Shown here: positions 35,045 to 47,074 of the stretch, piece after piece
Numbering within the stretch: position 1 is the stretch's first letter
Layout: every line of letters starts with the position of its first letter
Assembly: GCA_014529385.2 (NCBI GenBank)
Contig: CM043965.1
Coordinates: 14,698,912-14,762,911 of the forward strand
DNA: 64,000 nt
DNA from: Adiantum capillus-veneris
Taxonomy: Eukaryota > Streptophyta > Polypodiopsida > Polypodiales > Pteridaceae
Direction: 5' to 3'
Position numbers and translations under genes: made by a program
Notes under the pieces: generated by a model
Told to the model about the DNA's origin: nothing
Database searches by the model: none
What the model saw: only the letters and a program-made list of their open reading frames with translations

Positions 35045-35253
35045 AAGGGTGGAGACAGGCAGTGGTAGCAGGTGTACCTTTTGTGGTGGTTTGTGGAGTG
35101 TGTGAGCAGTAGAAATTGAGCAGGCGGTGGTCTGCTAGTGTAAAGTGTTTCTTTGAAGGTGTTTTCTGCGAGGATAGGGGTGCTGTGAATACCCTGAGCT
35201 ATAGAGAGGCCCTTGTGTTTGTGTCGGGTGTGTTCCCCCATTCCCCCTCTCCA
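35045..35253 (+). repeat. 3' LTR of gag-only element, piece 3 of 3
   Basis: Starts taagggtggagacagg, exactly what follows the (TG)5 in the 5' LTR (19003 on), and ends ...CCCCCTCTCCA. The next four bases are ACGT, matching those before the 5' LTR, a likely target duplication closing the whole 16998-35253 nest. Confidence 0.92.
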
Positions 35254-35853
35254 ACGTGAGAAATCTCATTCGATTCTGAAGTAGCCCTAAAGGTGCGTGA
35301 GCTCGAGGACTTACTACAGATGCAACTAGCTCACAAAACGAAGCCCAAAATAGGGAAATACAATTTGTTGTGTATTTTTGCAGGTTTAGCGTTTTGGCCC
35401 TAAACGGTCCCTAATACCCCTAGGAGGTCCAGGGATGCGAGGGGACTGCTATGCGAGTGATCTAGCACATTTTCAGGGCAGAAAACAAAGAATTCAGCCT
35501 GCTGCAAATTATCGCCAGGTTTTACAAAGAGTCTGTATGCGTCGGCAAAGTCACTTTTCGCGTGGGGATACTGTTTGTGAGGCGTCCTAGTACACTTATG
35601 CTGCCGAAATTGGACCAAGAAAAGTCATTTTCAGCCCGGATTATGCAGGGCAACTTGTAGGAAATCACACGTTTTATTCCCTCTTTAAATACAATAAAGA
35701 AATACCGAAAGGGGCATCAGTCTTTGGGGCCAACAGGTGTCGATTCTGCTTGGTAGCACTCTAGCTTCCAAGCCGTGTGTGTTTGAAGTATCAATTCCCA
35801 TTACAGGTTTTTATTTTCAAAGTTACTCTGTGTCCTAAAGTCTAAAGTTTCAG
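35254..35853. other. no gene recognised
   Basis: Anonymous 600 bp with moderate GC. It could be the interior of the Ty3 element whose integrase follows, but no motif supports that. Confidence 0.4.
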
Positions 35854-36850
35854 GTGAAAGCCAAAGTCTACCACCCTATGGGTCGGTTTCAGTACGCCAC
35901 ACATTCGAATTTTGCAGGCATCTTTGACCGATTACAAAGTGGGAAAGTGGTTGCGGGCTACTCTCTCAAGGATGGCTATTTGATGCAAGAAAACTTGTGG
36001 GTTACACAAGCATTGTGGAATAAGACAGAGTACCACTATCCACCTTTTTTGAACCATCGTGGCATGAGGCTCAAAAAGGATGTGAATGAGTTTGTTTGTT
36101 GTTTAGTATGTCAGAAGGTCAAGTTTGGCAGGCATAAGGCACCAGATCTTTTTCAATCTTTACCTATACCATGCAGACCTTGGGAAAGCATAGCAATGGA
36201 TTTCATTATTTACCTTTCCAAAACTCGGAGTGGGCACGATGGTATCTGGACACTCATCGACAGATTTAGCAAGCAGGCTCGTTTTTTTCCACTCAAAAAG
36301 ACAGTTAAGCTAGATCATTTGGCTAAACTATTTGTCTCACAAAAAATTTGACTACATGGCATGCCTCAGTCGATAGTTTCAGATCAAGATCTCCGTTTTA
36401 CTAGTTTGTTTTGGAGGGCAATCTAGGAGAATATTGGTAATCGATTACAATTCTCATCTTCTTTCCACCCATAGACAGATGAGCAGTCGGAGATAGAGAA
36501 TTCAGTGCTTCTGGACTTGTTAAAGCCTCACATCTCTTATCAAAAGGCTCATTAAGTTTGCCTACAACAACATAGTACATACATCTATGGGGAAAGTGCC
36601 ATTTGAGATCATCGAGGGTTCAAGGAAGGTTCCACCTATTCTAAGCACCAAGATAAGATTTTTAAAGCAGGTTAGTATATTCAGAAGGCGCTTGAGAAGT
36701 CTCAAGCACGGCATAAGAAGGCAACAGACAAGCATCGACATGACTTGCAATTGAAGGAAGGTGATTGGGTGCTTCTTTGATTTGAGAAGACACGCCTTTG
36801 AAACAAAAGGGTAAGGAGCGACTTTTTCCAAAGTTGAGTATCCACGAATT
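35854..36850 (+). pseudogene. Ty3 chromovirus-like integrase remnant
   Basis: The frame 35854-36351 shows a zinc-binding end (EFVCCLVCQKVKFGRHK), then the catalytic core: SIAMDFIIYLSKTRSGHDGI (first Asp) and, after a TGA, GMPQSIVSDQDLRFTSLFW (second Asp). A degraded C-terminal part follows (KHRHDLQLKEGDWVLL near 36720-36780). Spacing and wording match Del/CRM-type Ty3 integrases. Several stops and frameshifts inactivate it. It is cut at 36865, where the opposite-strand LTR array begins. Confidence 0.85.
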
Positions 36851-36865
36851 CTGCTTATGACATGG

Positions 36866-37052
36866 TGTCAGGTGTAGCGGAATTGAAATGGTGAAGATCT
36901 AGTTTTACAATTCCACAAAATCCTTTCCTTCTTTCCTTGTGGTAGTGAATGCTTTGTGCTTCAATGAATGTTCCTTTTATGTTTCCCTGAAGAGAGGGGC
37001 TGAGAGAATGCAATAGAGATGTGTAGAGGGGGGGGGGGGGGGGGGGGGGGGG

Positions 37053-37137
<85 letters not shown>

Positions 37138-38263
37138 AGAAGAGAGCGACACCCGATGGGTCCCAACCAACCCTCTCAAGCCTCGCCCCACACCGTTATC
37201 GATGTGGTATTTTCTTTAGATTGCGTAAATGGAATGTATACACACAATGCAATACCTCAATGCAGACTCTATTGACTTGACGACGACAAATCACCGCGGT
37301 AACTCCTCGGGAAGAGGCACCTCTGGGGCTGATTTCATGCACCTTGGATCCTTCTTGATGTGGGAACTGCGGATAACCACCACGGGCTGATTTGCACTCC
37401 CAATGTGAGAAGTATGATGGGCTGAAAACGTAGATCCCGACGAGGTCGATGTTGGAAAGCAATGGAGTACTCAATGCCGGCAAGGGAATGGCCAAGGGGA
37501 GGCTCAATGGGCTGCCAAAGTATCGGACCGCAACAAGAAACACGTTAGCACCGGATCTGAGGCAATCCATCGAGGAAGCAGGCTGAAATCTGAAAACACT
37601 CACTGATCTGCTGCAGAATGGAGCGTTAGGGCTAGTTGCTGAAAACACTTTTGGTCTATTGTTGTCCGAAAACGCTGGTTGCTGTGTAGAGCTCAAAACG
37701 CCAAGGGTTGAATTCTAAAAATGCTCGATCTGATTTGCAAAAAATGTTGGTTGAGGTTATCTCCTGCACTTGTCTTCAGATGCTTCCCGTCATAGGTGCA
37801 TATCACTAATTAAATACCTATTAGCCTTTAGGTAGGGAAACTGTCCACCAGCTTTTCCAACAAATAAATCATAAAATAATTTATTTTAACAATAGGTCCA
37901 GGGGGTCCAGATCTGGGTGCAGTTGTTGCACATCCACCCACCCAGGAATTTGATCGATGCAGGGAATGGCTTGTTGGATTCCTCTAACCTAGAACTACAT
38001 GCTTGTCATGCGAGATGCCCACCATAGTGAAATAACATCTGTCAAAACGTGTATACAAACCATTTATGCAAGAGGGTTCCAAATTGGAAAACCTAATCTA
38101 ATGGACTTGTCCGGACATGCAAGTCCTGTGAACATGCTCACAAAATTTCCGGTTCCAATCCTCCTAGGATTCTAGACATCCCTATCTAGGAAGAAGGGGA
38201 AAACTGGCTCTGGAAGTTGATGAAGTATGTCCACGTGGCACACAGAGCCATGTGCATGTGACA
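36866..38263 (-). repeat. LTR-A of minus-strand array (3' LTR)
   Basis: On the minus strand it starts TGTCACATGCAC after a purine tract (gcaggagggga, 38275-38264) and ends ...CACCTGACA. It is homologous to 41121-42421 and 45374-46095. A 28-base G run followed by (AG)n (37028-37133) sits where the other two copies have only short GA tracts. Confidence 0.88.
37028..37133. repeat. poly-G (28) plus (AG)n expansion in LTR-A
   Basis: The sister LTRs have ~25-30 bp of GA-rich sequence at this point (41279-41300, 45533-45560), so this is a copy-specific expansion. Confidence 0.9.
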
Positions 38264-39372
38264 TCCCCTCCTGCTTAAGGTGAGATACGGATACCAATCT
38301 GCATGGCCTCCTTGTATGAGGCTAGCAAATCTGGATAGTGGATGAAAAAACCTTCGTCCACCCAAGCATCTTCATGTGTCCCTCGATCCTTGAATTTGAG
38401 GAAATGTTTCTTTGCTTCTTTCTTATTGCCAAACTGAAATGGAAGCATTCAAAAACACTTCGACTTGGTGACTTTGACTGGAACAATGATCTTCGGTGGT
38501 TCTTCTTTTGGATTGCTCCATGGAAGTCCACCCTCGTGGTGGCAACTCAATAGGTCCACTTTGGAAACTTGTTGTGTCTCCTGTGGACGCTCCAAAGGAA
38601 CAGCCATGTGAGGTCTCGGCTTCCAAAATTTGATCATCCTTGACTTGAGTGCCCTGAAATCCACACAAAACTGAAAATGAGTTTGATTTCTTACGAACAA
38701 AGAGAATTGGTAAACCAAAAGACCGTACCTTGGGAGGTGAAGCCTCCTAAACAAGAAATCACTTGGTTTTGGCTTCTCTTTATCTGATGGATAAAAATTG
38801 TTACCTACATGTTCCTCGTCATCCAATTGGTTGGAGACAATGTCCATAGGTCGATGGGGAGGGTGTGTAGGTGAATGATGATACTGGGAAAACACCGAAT
38901 TGACCTTAACAAAATCTTCACTATAATTGTCAAGAATACCCAAGTTCCTTGATGTGGGGTTGACATAGAGGACCGCCACTTGGGCTCCTTGACGTAGCTC
39001 TCAGTTTGCCTGGACATAAAGGATGAGAGAGAGAGAGAGAGAGGGAATACCGCTCTCGCTTGGAATGAGGACGGGCTGTGACACATTATCAGTAATGAGA
39101 AACGTGAGCTTCTCCCAATCCATAATGGGCTTGAACGTGCGAAACCACTTAATGCCCAAAATGATATCACATCCTGCAAGTTTAGAGACTACAAAACAAT
39201 GAGTAAATTGGTTTTTTTGAATGATCAACTTGACATCGTCACATTCTTGAAAAATCAAAGAATCCATACCTTCAGAGAACCTCTGCAGACCGGGAGGGTG
39301 GGGATGGGAGAAGTCTGAAGAGGTGCATGTTTCACAAGAGATACACTTATGACATCTTGAGAACTTCCAAAA
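38264..39372 (-). pseudogene. protease and residual RT of array unit 1
   Basis: Minus strand. 39267-39001 keeps the C-terminal retropepsin-like block LAGCDIILGIKWF...PIMDWEKLTFLI. 38979-38449 keeps traces of RT: PHRPMDIV, NNFYPSDKEKPKPSDF and FCVDFRALK. Everything beyond, including the catalytic YxDD region, RNase H and integrase, is missing before the purine tract and LTR-A. The unit is therefore an internally deleted, non-autonomous Ty3 element. Confidence 0.75.
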
Positions 39373-40836
39373 TCAAACAACACAATGACCCTTTGACCAT
39401 TCATGTCCATAACATTTTATGAGTTCATCCTCTTCAAACATCCCCTCTTGCTTAGCTTCTTGCTCTATCACACTCATAGCATTCACTTGAGAGGTAGCAT
39501 CAGAAGTTGATGCAATAGATGTTTCCTTGTTAGATTCTTTCTTAGGACACTCCCTTTTCAAGTGACCGATGACGTGACAATGAAAACACCTATGTTCCTT
39601 TGCATACGATGCTTGTTCTTCCTCATTTAATTGACACCTAAAAGTCTTTGAGCAATCTTTTTCATCAGGTGTGAGTTGAGGTTTATGAGATTTTCCTTTA
39701 CCCTTATCCTTAGAGTTATTGCCCTTAGATCGAGATTGAGATGGAGAATTAGATTGAGAAGAAGAACTGAGAGAGTTCTTTTTATGGTTAACATTCCCAT
39801 TAGAATCCTTGTCATTAGACGAGTCATGAGAGGAAGAGTTACCATTACCTGAGGAGTTGAGCCAGGCGTATAGCATCTTGCAATGTCTTTGGATCACCGA
39901 CCTTCCACAATAAACTTGATCGAGTGGTCCAATCTCAAGAGAAAAGCCTCTAGCCTTACCTCATCCAATTTTCGCAATTGTCCACCTAGCTGTGACACAC
40001 GGTTAGCATACGGCATCACCGGTTTACCTTATTGAGACAAAGCCCGAAAATCCTCTTTCAATTGCTTCAAGTACTTTTGAGGTAAGAAGCGAGTCTTTAG
40101 ATCCTCCACGAACTCCTCCCAACTAAGCTCAAGAGGGGGAATGAGGAGAGACTCGGAATCAGTAGCCATGTGGGCCGCCTCCTGCTTCTCCATCCACTCA
40201 TCCTTGCACGTGATGGCATCACCCGTGAGATTCATGGAAGCCAAGATAACCTTGTTATTTTCAGACTTTGCCATAACCGCAAAATAGGATGTAAATTGAT
40301 GTAACCAAGAGTAAATGACAATAGCATCCATCTTACTGTCATACTTACTGAACATGATTTTTTTAAAGAATTGGATCATTGGTCATCCGTGTAGCAATGG
40401 TCGCCTCCACAATGGTCTTGGCAAGCTTGTCATAATTGGGCTCCGAAGAAGAGGTATCGGATCGCACCGCCAAAGAGGTGATGAGATCACACATAGTTCT
40501 CCTTTCTTGTTGGCGTGTCTCAGCCTCAGCCACCAAGAAACGTTCTTCTCGTTCCACTGCTTCTTTGCACTCATGTTTATGAGCCTCGGATTTGGCCGCC
40601 AATTGGTGCTCCTCACGCTCTGCCGCTTCCACACGCTCAACACAATGTGCCTCCTCTGGTTCCAAACACTCTTGTTGTCGATCTTTGTCTTGCCGCATCA
40701 TCATCTCCATCATCATGCGCATCATAGCATCCATGGGATTTGATGGCAAAGGAGGAGGGCTTGGAGGATCCATAAGTGACACTTGCTCGCCTTCTTGATT
40801 GGTGGAGGTATCCATACCGCTACAAGTCTCGACCAT
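39373..40836 (-). pseudogene. Ty3-type gag of array unit 1
   Basis: Minus strand. The N-terminal part is Met/Glu-rich and coiled-coil-like (MMRMMMEMMMRQDKDRQQEC...). The capsid core follows in a second frame (FSKYDSKMDAIVIYSWLHQF, LTGDAITCKDEWME, WEEFVEDLKTRFLP), then a Ser/Lys-rich linker and one zinc knuckle C-F-H-C-x4-H-x4-C (CFHCHVIGHLKREC). Frame changes at ~40370 and ~39900-40020 break it. Gag would package the element RNA. Confidence 0.85.
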
Positions 40837-41120
40837 GCAAGGATTTTTCCTCTTGGTTCAAGGAAGGTTGCAGAATAATCTTTGAGAGACTATCTACCTC
40901 CTCGTCGGTGCACCCCGCATGCAACACTTAGTATACAATTGATTGCTATTTTCTGATGCTCAAGGCGCACAGCTCTACGTGCAATGGCAAGCTTGTTGTT
41001 CCAAGAGTGGGAGGAGTATACACCGAAGTGCTGCCAACACAACCAAAAACACAAGAGAGAAAAAAAAAACTTTTTGGGGATTAGCGGATTAGTGCAAAAT
41101 CTTCAAAGCTGTGATACCAA
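40837..41120 (-). other. leader and primer site of array unit 1
   Basis: On the minus strand LTR-B ends at 41121 and is followed by TGGTATCACAGC, close to the iMet-tRNA primer site, then ~280 bp of leader before gag. Confidence 0.7.
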
Positions 41121-42421
41121 TGTCAGGTGCGGCAGAATCGAAATGGTGAAGATCTAGTTTTACTCTTCTACAAAATCCTTTCCTTCTTTCCTTGCATTAG
41201 TGAATTCTTTGTGCTTCAATGAATGTTCCTTTTATATTTCCCTGAAGAGAGGGGCTGAGAGAATGCAATAGAGATGTGTAGAGAGAGAGAGAGAGAGAAG
41301 AGAGCGACATACGATGGGGTCCCAACCAACCCTCTCAAGGGCCCCCCACATCGTTACCAATGTGGTATTTGCTTTAGATTGCGTAAATGGAATGTATACA
41401 CAATGCAATACCTCAATGCAGACTCTACTGACTTGACAATGATAAATCACTGCGGTAACTCCTCGGAAAGAGGCACCTCCGGGGTGATTTGATGCACCTT
41501 GGATTCTTCTCGACGTGGGAACTACGGATGACCACCACGGGCTGATTTTCACTCCCGATGTGAGAAGTATGATGGGCTAAAAATGCAAATCTCAATGAGG
41601 TTGATGTTGGACAGCAATGGAGCACTCGATGCCGGCAAGGGAATGGCTGAGGTGAGGCTCAATGGGCTACTGAAGTATCGGACCGCAACAAGAAACACGC
41701 TAGCACCGGATCTGAGGCAACAATCTGTCAAGGAAGTAGGCTAAAACTTAAAAATGTTGGCTGATCTGCTGCAAAACTAAGCGCTAGGGTTGGTTGCTAA
41801 AAACGTTGTTGATCTACTGCTGTCCCAAAATGCTGGCTGTTGTGCAGAGCTCAAAACGGCAAGGGCTGAATTTTGAAAACACTGGATCTGATTTGCTGAA
41901 AACGTTGGTTGAGGTTATCTCCTGCACTTGTCTGCAGATGCTTCCCTTCATAGGTGGATATCACTAGTTAAATACCTATTAGGATTCAGGTAGGGCAACT
42001 GTCCACCAGCTTTTCCAACAAATAAATCATAAAATGATTTATTTTAAAAATAGGTCGAGGGGGTTCAAATCTGGGTGCAACTGTCACACATCCACTTACC
42101 CAAGAATCTGATCGATGCAAGGAATGTCTTGTTGGATTCCTCTAACCTAGAACTACATGCTCGTCATGCTAGATGCCCACTGTAGTGTAATAACATCTAT
42201 CAAAACGCGTATACAAACCATTTATGCAAGAGGGTTCCAAATTGGAAAACCTAATCTAATGGACTTGTCCGAACATGCAGGTCCTGTGGACAGGCTCACA
42301 GAATTTCCGGTACTAATCCTCCTAGGATTATAAACATCCCTATCTAGGAAGACGGGGAAAACTGGCTCTAGTAGTTGATGAAGTATGTCCACGTGGCACA
42401 CAGAGCCATGTGCACGTGACA
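41121..42421 (-). repeat. LTR-B, shared central LTR of the array
   Basis: TGTCACGTGC...CACCTGACA on the minus strand, 1301 bp. It serves as 5' LTR for unit 1 and 3' LTR for unit 2, with a primer site on one side and a purine tract on the other. Confidence 0.88.
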
Positions 42422-43667
42422 TCCCCTCCTGCTTCAGGTGAGGTACGGGTACTGATCTGCATGGCCTTCTTGTATGAGGCTAGCAAGTTCTGGATAGTGA
42501 ATGAAAAAACCTTTGTCCACCCAAGCATCTTCATGTGTCCCTCGATCCTTGAATTTGAGAAAATGTTGCTTTGCTTCTTTCTTATTGCCAAACTAAAATG
42601 GAAGCATTTGAAAACACTTTGACTTGGTGACTTTGACTGGAACAATGATCTCCTGTGGTTCTTCTTTTGGATTGCTCCTTGGAAGTCCACTCTTGTGTGG
42701 TGGCAACTCAACAGGTCCACTTTGGAAACTTGTTATGTTTCCTGTGGATGCTCCAAAAGAAAGGCCATGTGAGGTATCAGCTTCCGGAATTTGACCATCC
42801 TTGACTTGAGTGCCTTGAAATCCACACAAAACTGAAATGAGTTTGATGTTATGAACAAAGAGAACTGGTAAACCAAAAGACAGTACCTTGGGAGGGCAAA
42901 GCCTCCTGAATGAGAAATCACTTGGTTTTGGCTTCTCTTTATCCGATGGATAAAAATTGTTACCTACATGTTCCTCGTCATCCAATTGGTCGGAGACAAT
43001 GTCCATAGGTTGATAGGGAGGGTGTGTAGGGGAATGATGATCCTGGGAAAACACCGAATTGACCTTAACAAAACCTTCACTATAACTATTAGAAATACCC
43101 AAGTTCCTTGATGTGGGGTTGACAACATGTAGAGCAAGTAAAAGCCATTCACGATTGCGAACATGCAGTGTTTGCAAATTCTCCATGGGTAAGCTCTATT
43201 CCGTATTGTGTTTCATTGTTGCCCCCTATGTGTTATACAAACATGCCTTCAAAAGAGGATCTCATCAATGACAATGAAGGGTTTGTAAACAAAGATATAC
43301 ATGAAGAGGAGACAACATATGTCATGGATTCTTAAATTATCCTTGATGAGAAACGTGAGCTTCTCCCAATCGATAATGGTTTTGAACATGCAAAACCACT
43401 TAATGCCCAAAATGATATCACATCCTGCAAGTTTAGAGACTACAAAACAACGAGTAAATTGGCTTTGTTGAATGATCAACATGACATCATCACATTCTTG
43501 AAAAATTGAAGCGTCCATACCTTTAGAGAACCCCTGCACCAGGAGGGTGGGGATGGGAGAAGTCTAAAGACGTGCACGTTTCACAAGAGATACACTTATG
43601 AAATCTTGAGAACTTCCAAAATCAAACAACACAATGACCCTTTGACCATTCACATGTCCATAACATT
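42422..43667 (-). pseudogene. protease and residual RT of array unit 2
   Basis: Same content as unit 1: retropepsin C-terminal block LAGCDIILGIKWF (43539-43249) and RT traces NNFYPSDKEKPKPSDF and FCVDFKALK (43186-42593). The segment ~43130-43340 differs from unit 1, which has a (GA)n stretch there. Catalytic RT, RNase H and integrase are absent. Confidence 0.75.
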
Positions 43668-45091
43668 TTATGAGTTCATCATCTTCAAACTTCCCTCTTG
43701 CTTAGCTTCTTGCTCTACCACACTCATAGCATACACTTGAGAGGTAGCATCAAAAATTGATGCAGTAGATGTTTCCTTGTTAGATTCTTTCTTAGGACAT
43801 TCCCTTTTCAAGTGACCGACAATGTGACAATGAAAACACCTATGTTCCTTTGCATACAATGCTTGTTCTTCCTCACTTAATTGACCACCTAAAACTCTTT
43901 GAGCAATCTTTTCATCAGGTGTGAGTTGAGGTTTATGAGATTTTCCTTTACCCTTATCCTTAGAATTATCGCCCTTAGATTGAGATCGAGATGGAGAATT
44001 AGATTGCGAAGAAGAACTGAGAGAGTTCTTTTTTTTGTTACCATTCCCATTAGAATCCTTGTCATTAGACGAGTCATGAGAGGAAGAGTTAGCATTACCT
44101 GAGGAGTTGAGCTAGGCATATAGCATCTTGCAATGTCTTTGGATCACCGACCTCCACATCAAACTTGATCGAGTGGTCCAATCCCAAGAGAAAAGCCTCT
44201 AACCTTTCCTCATCCGATTTTTGCAATTGTCCACCTAGCTGTGACACACGGTTAGCATACGACATCACCGGTTTACCTTGTTGAGACAAACCCCGAAAAT
44301 CCTCTTTCAATCGCTTCAAGTACTATGGAGGTAAGAAGCAAGTCTTTAGATCCTTCGTGCTCCAAACTAAGCTCAAGAAGGGGAATGAGGAGAGACTCGA
44401 AATCGATAGCCGTGTGGGCTGCCTCTTGCTTCTCCATCCACTCATCCTTCCAGGTGATTGCATCACCCGTGAGATGCATGGAAGCCAAGAGAACCTTGTT
44501 ATTTTCAAACTTTTTCACAACTGCAAAATAGGATGTAAATTGATGTAACCAAGAGTAAATGACAATAGCATCCATCTTACCGTCATACTTACTGAACGTG
44601 ATTTTTTCGGGAATTGGATCATTGGTCGTCTGTGTAGCAAAGGTCGCCTCCGCAATGGTCTTGGCAAGCTTGTCATAATTGGGCTCCGAAGAAGAGATAT
44701 GGGATTGCACCACCAAAGAGGTGATGAGATCACGCATAGTTGTCCTTTCTTGCCGACGTGCCTCGACCTCACCCGCTAAGCAACGTTCTTCTCATTCCGC
44801 CGCTTCTTCACTCTCCCATCTACAAGCCTCACCTTCGGCCACCAATAAATGCTCCTCACACTCCACCACTTCCACACACTCGACATGACGTGCCTCCTCT
44901 GCTTCCAAACGCTCTTGTTGTCGAGCTTTGTCTTGACGCATCATCATCTCCATCATCATGCACATCATATCATCCATGGGATTTGGTGGCGAAGGAGGAG
45001 GGGTTGGGGGAGGGCTTGGAGAATCCATAGGTGGCACTTGCTTGCCTTCTTGATTGTTGGAGGTATCCATACCGCTACAATTCTTGACCAT
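43668..45091 (-). pseudogene. Ty3-type gag of array unit 2
   Basis: Parallel to unit 1: Met/Glu-rich N-terminus (MCMMMEMMMRQDKARQQERL), capsid core (FSKYDGKMDAIVIYSWLHQF, LTGDAITWKDEWME), Ser/Lys linker and zinc knuckle CFHCHIVGHLKREC. The codon for W in AITWKD is intact here but reads C in unit 1. A deletion around 44345-44370 removes part of the WEEFVEDLKTRFLP block. Frames shift several times. Confidence 0.85.
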
Positions 45092-45373
45092 GCAAGGATT
45101 TCTCCTCTTGGTTCAAGAAAGGTTGCAGATTAATCTTTGGAAGACTATCTATCCCCTCGTTGGTGCACCCCACATGCAACACCCGGTATACAGTTCATTG
45201 CTATTTTTCGACGCTCAAGCCGCACGGCTCTACGCGCAATGGTAGGCTTGTTGTTCCAAGAGTGGGAGGAGTATACACCGAAGTGCTGCCAACACAACCA
45301 AAAACACAAGAGAGAAAAAAAACCTTTTGGGGATTAGCGGATTAGTGCAAAATCTTCAAAGGTGTGATACCAA
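45092..45373 (-). other. leader and primer site of array unit 2
   Basis: The minus strand reads TTGGTATCACACC next to the LTR-C end at 45374, an iMet-type primer site with changes near its 3' side, then leader to the gag ATG. Confidence 0.7.
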
Positions 45374-46095
45374 TGTCAAGTTCAGTGGAATTGAAATGGT
45401 AAAGATCTAGTTTTACACTTCTACAAAATCCTTTCCTTCTTTCCTTGCGTTAGTGAATGCTTTGTGCTTCAATGAATGTTCCTTTTATGTTCCCCTGAAG
45501 AGAGGGGCTGAGAGAATGCAATAGAGACGTGTAGAGGGAGAGAGAAAGAGAGAGAAGAAGAGAGCGACACCCGATGGGGTTCCAACCATCCATCTCAAGG
45601 GCCCCCGACACCCTTACCGATGTGGTATTTGCTTTAGATTGCATAAATGGAATGTATACACAATGCAATACCTCAATGCAGACTCTACTGACTTGACGAC
45701 GACAAATCACCGTGGAAACTCCTCAGGAAAAGGCACCTCCAAGGCTGATTTGATATAGCTTGGATCCTTCTCGATGTGGGATTTGTGGATGACCACCACA
45801 TGCTGATTTGCACTCCCGATGTGAAAAGTATGATGGGCTAAAAACGCAAATCTCGACAAGATCTATGTTGGATAGCAATGGAGCACTCGATGCTGGCAAG
45901 GGAAGTGTCGAGGGGAGGCTTGGTGGGCTGTTGAAGTACCGAACCGCAACAAGAAACACGCTAGCACCGTATTTGAGGCGATCCATTGCGAGAAAGTGGA
46001 CTGAAATCTGAAAATGCTGGCTGATCTGCTGCAAAACTGGACACTAGGGTTGGTTGCTAAAAACGTTGTTGTTCTGCTACTCTCCCAAAACACTG
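45374..46095 (-). repeat. LTR-C (5' LTR of unit 2), truncated
   Basis: Homologous to the first ~720 bp (in plus coordinates) of LTR-A and LTR-B, then cut at ~46095 where an inverted partial copy begins. Confidence 0.85.
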
Positions 46096-46111
46096 ATCAG
46101 CCCTGCACAGT

Positions 46112-46392
46112 AGCCAGTGTTTTGGGACAGCAACATATCAGCAACGTTTTTAGCAACCGGCCCTAGCGCCCAGTTTTGCAGCAGCAGATCAGCTAGTGTT
46201 TTTAGATTTCAGCCCACGGATCGCCTCGGATCCGGTGCTAGAGTGTTTCTTATTGCGGTCTGGTACTTTGGTGGCCCATTGAGCCTCCCCTCGGCCATTC
46301 CCTTGTCAGCATCGAGTGCTCCATTGCTGTCCAACATCGACCTCGTTGAGATCTGCGTTTTCAGCCCATCATACTTCTCACATCGAGAGTGC
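46112..46392 (+). repeat. inverted partial LTR copy (palindrome arm)
   Basis: The reverse complement of this segment matches 45811-46095 block by block (gcactctcgatgtgagaagtatgatggg, gcaatggagcactcgatgct, ctagcaccgga, gctgatctgctg, taaaaacgttg). About 16 bp separate the arms. It carries its own differences, so it is not an exact fold-back. Confidence 0.88.
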
Positions 46393-46504
46393 ATAAATTA
46401 GGGTTATGTAAAATGTTTGATACAGGCTACTAGTAACATCTCTTCATAATATACTATTTGTATCTACTATGTTTTAGAATTTATTTCTCTTCCAGTCTAA
46501 CATT

Positions 46505-47050
46505 TCCCCCTTTCCTCCTAGGCTCAGAACCATGTTTCTACCATGTCCTACTTGTTTCCGTTTCTTTGCTTTTGAAACTTTTGGCAACTATGGGCCATAG
46601 AGTACATAGCAGCTTGTTTCGCTGTTTGTAGAGTCATCTCCCTTGGAGATTACTTGAGTAGAGATTACTTCTGATGCTTGGAGATTGTCGCAAATTAAAG
46701 TTTCATTGCTATCACCAAGAACCCAGTGTTTCATGCTTAGACGAAGCACATAGAGGTTCGATAATTGAGGAACTTTCCTCGTTTCCTCTTGGGCTTGGAA
46801 CTCTATTTCTTCCATGTCTTGCCTGTTTTTGTTTCTCTGTTTGTGAAACTTTTGGCAACGTGGCCTGCAAAGTGCCAAGTACAGTGAGCAGCTCATTTCG
46901 CTGCTTGTAAAGGCATTGGGCTTTGAAGATTACTTGAGGAGTTGAGCTTTCTCCAAACTATTGTACACTTTTGTTGTGCAATAATCAGAGTTGTCATTGC
47001 TATTGCCAAGAACCCAGTCCTCCATGCTTAGACCAAGCACATAGAGGTTG
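46505..47050. repeat. imperfect tandem repeat, two units of ~265 bp
   Basis: The blocks tgaaacttttggcaac, cttgtttcgctg/catttcgctgcttgta, gagattacttgag, aagaacccagt and agcacatagaggtt occur twice in the same order. No gene is recognised within. Confidence 0.75.
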
Positions 47051-47074
47051 GGTAACACTATGTTCATTTTGCAG

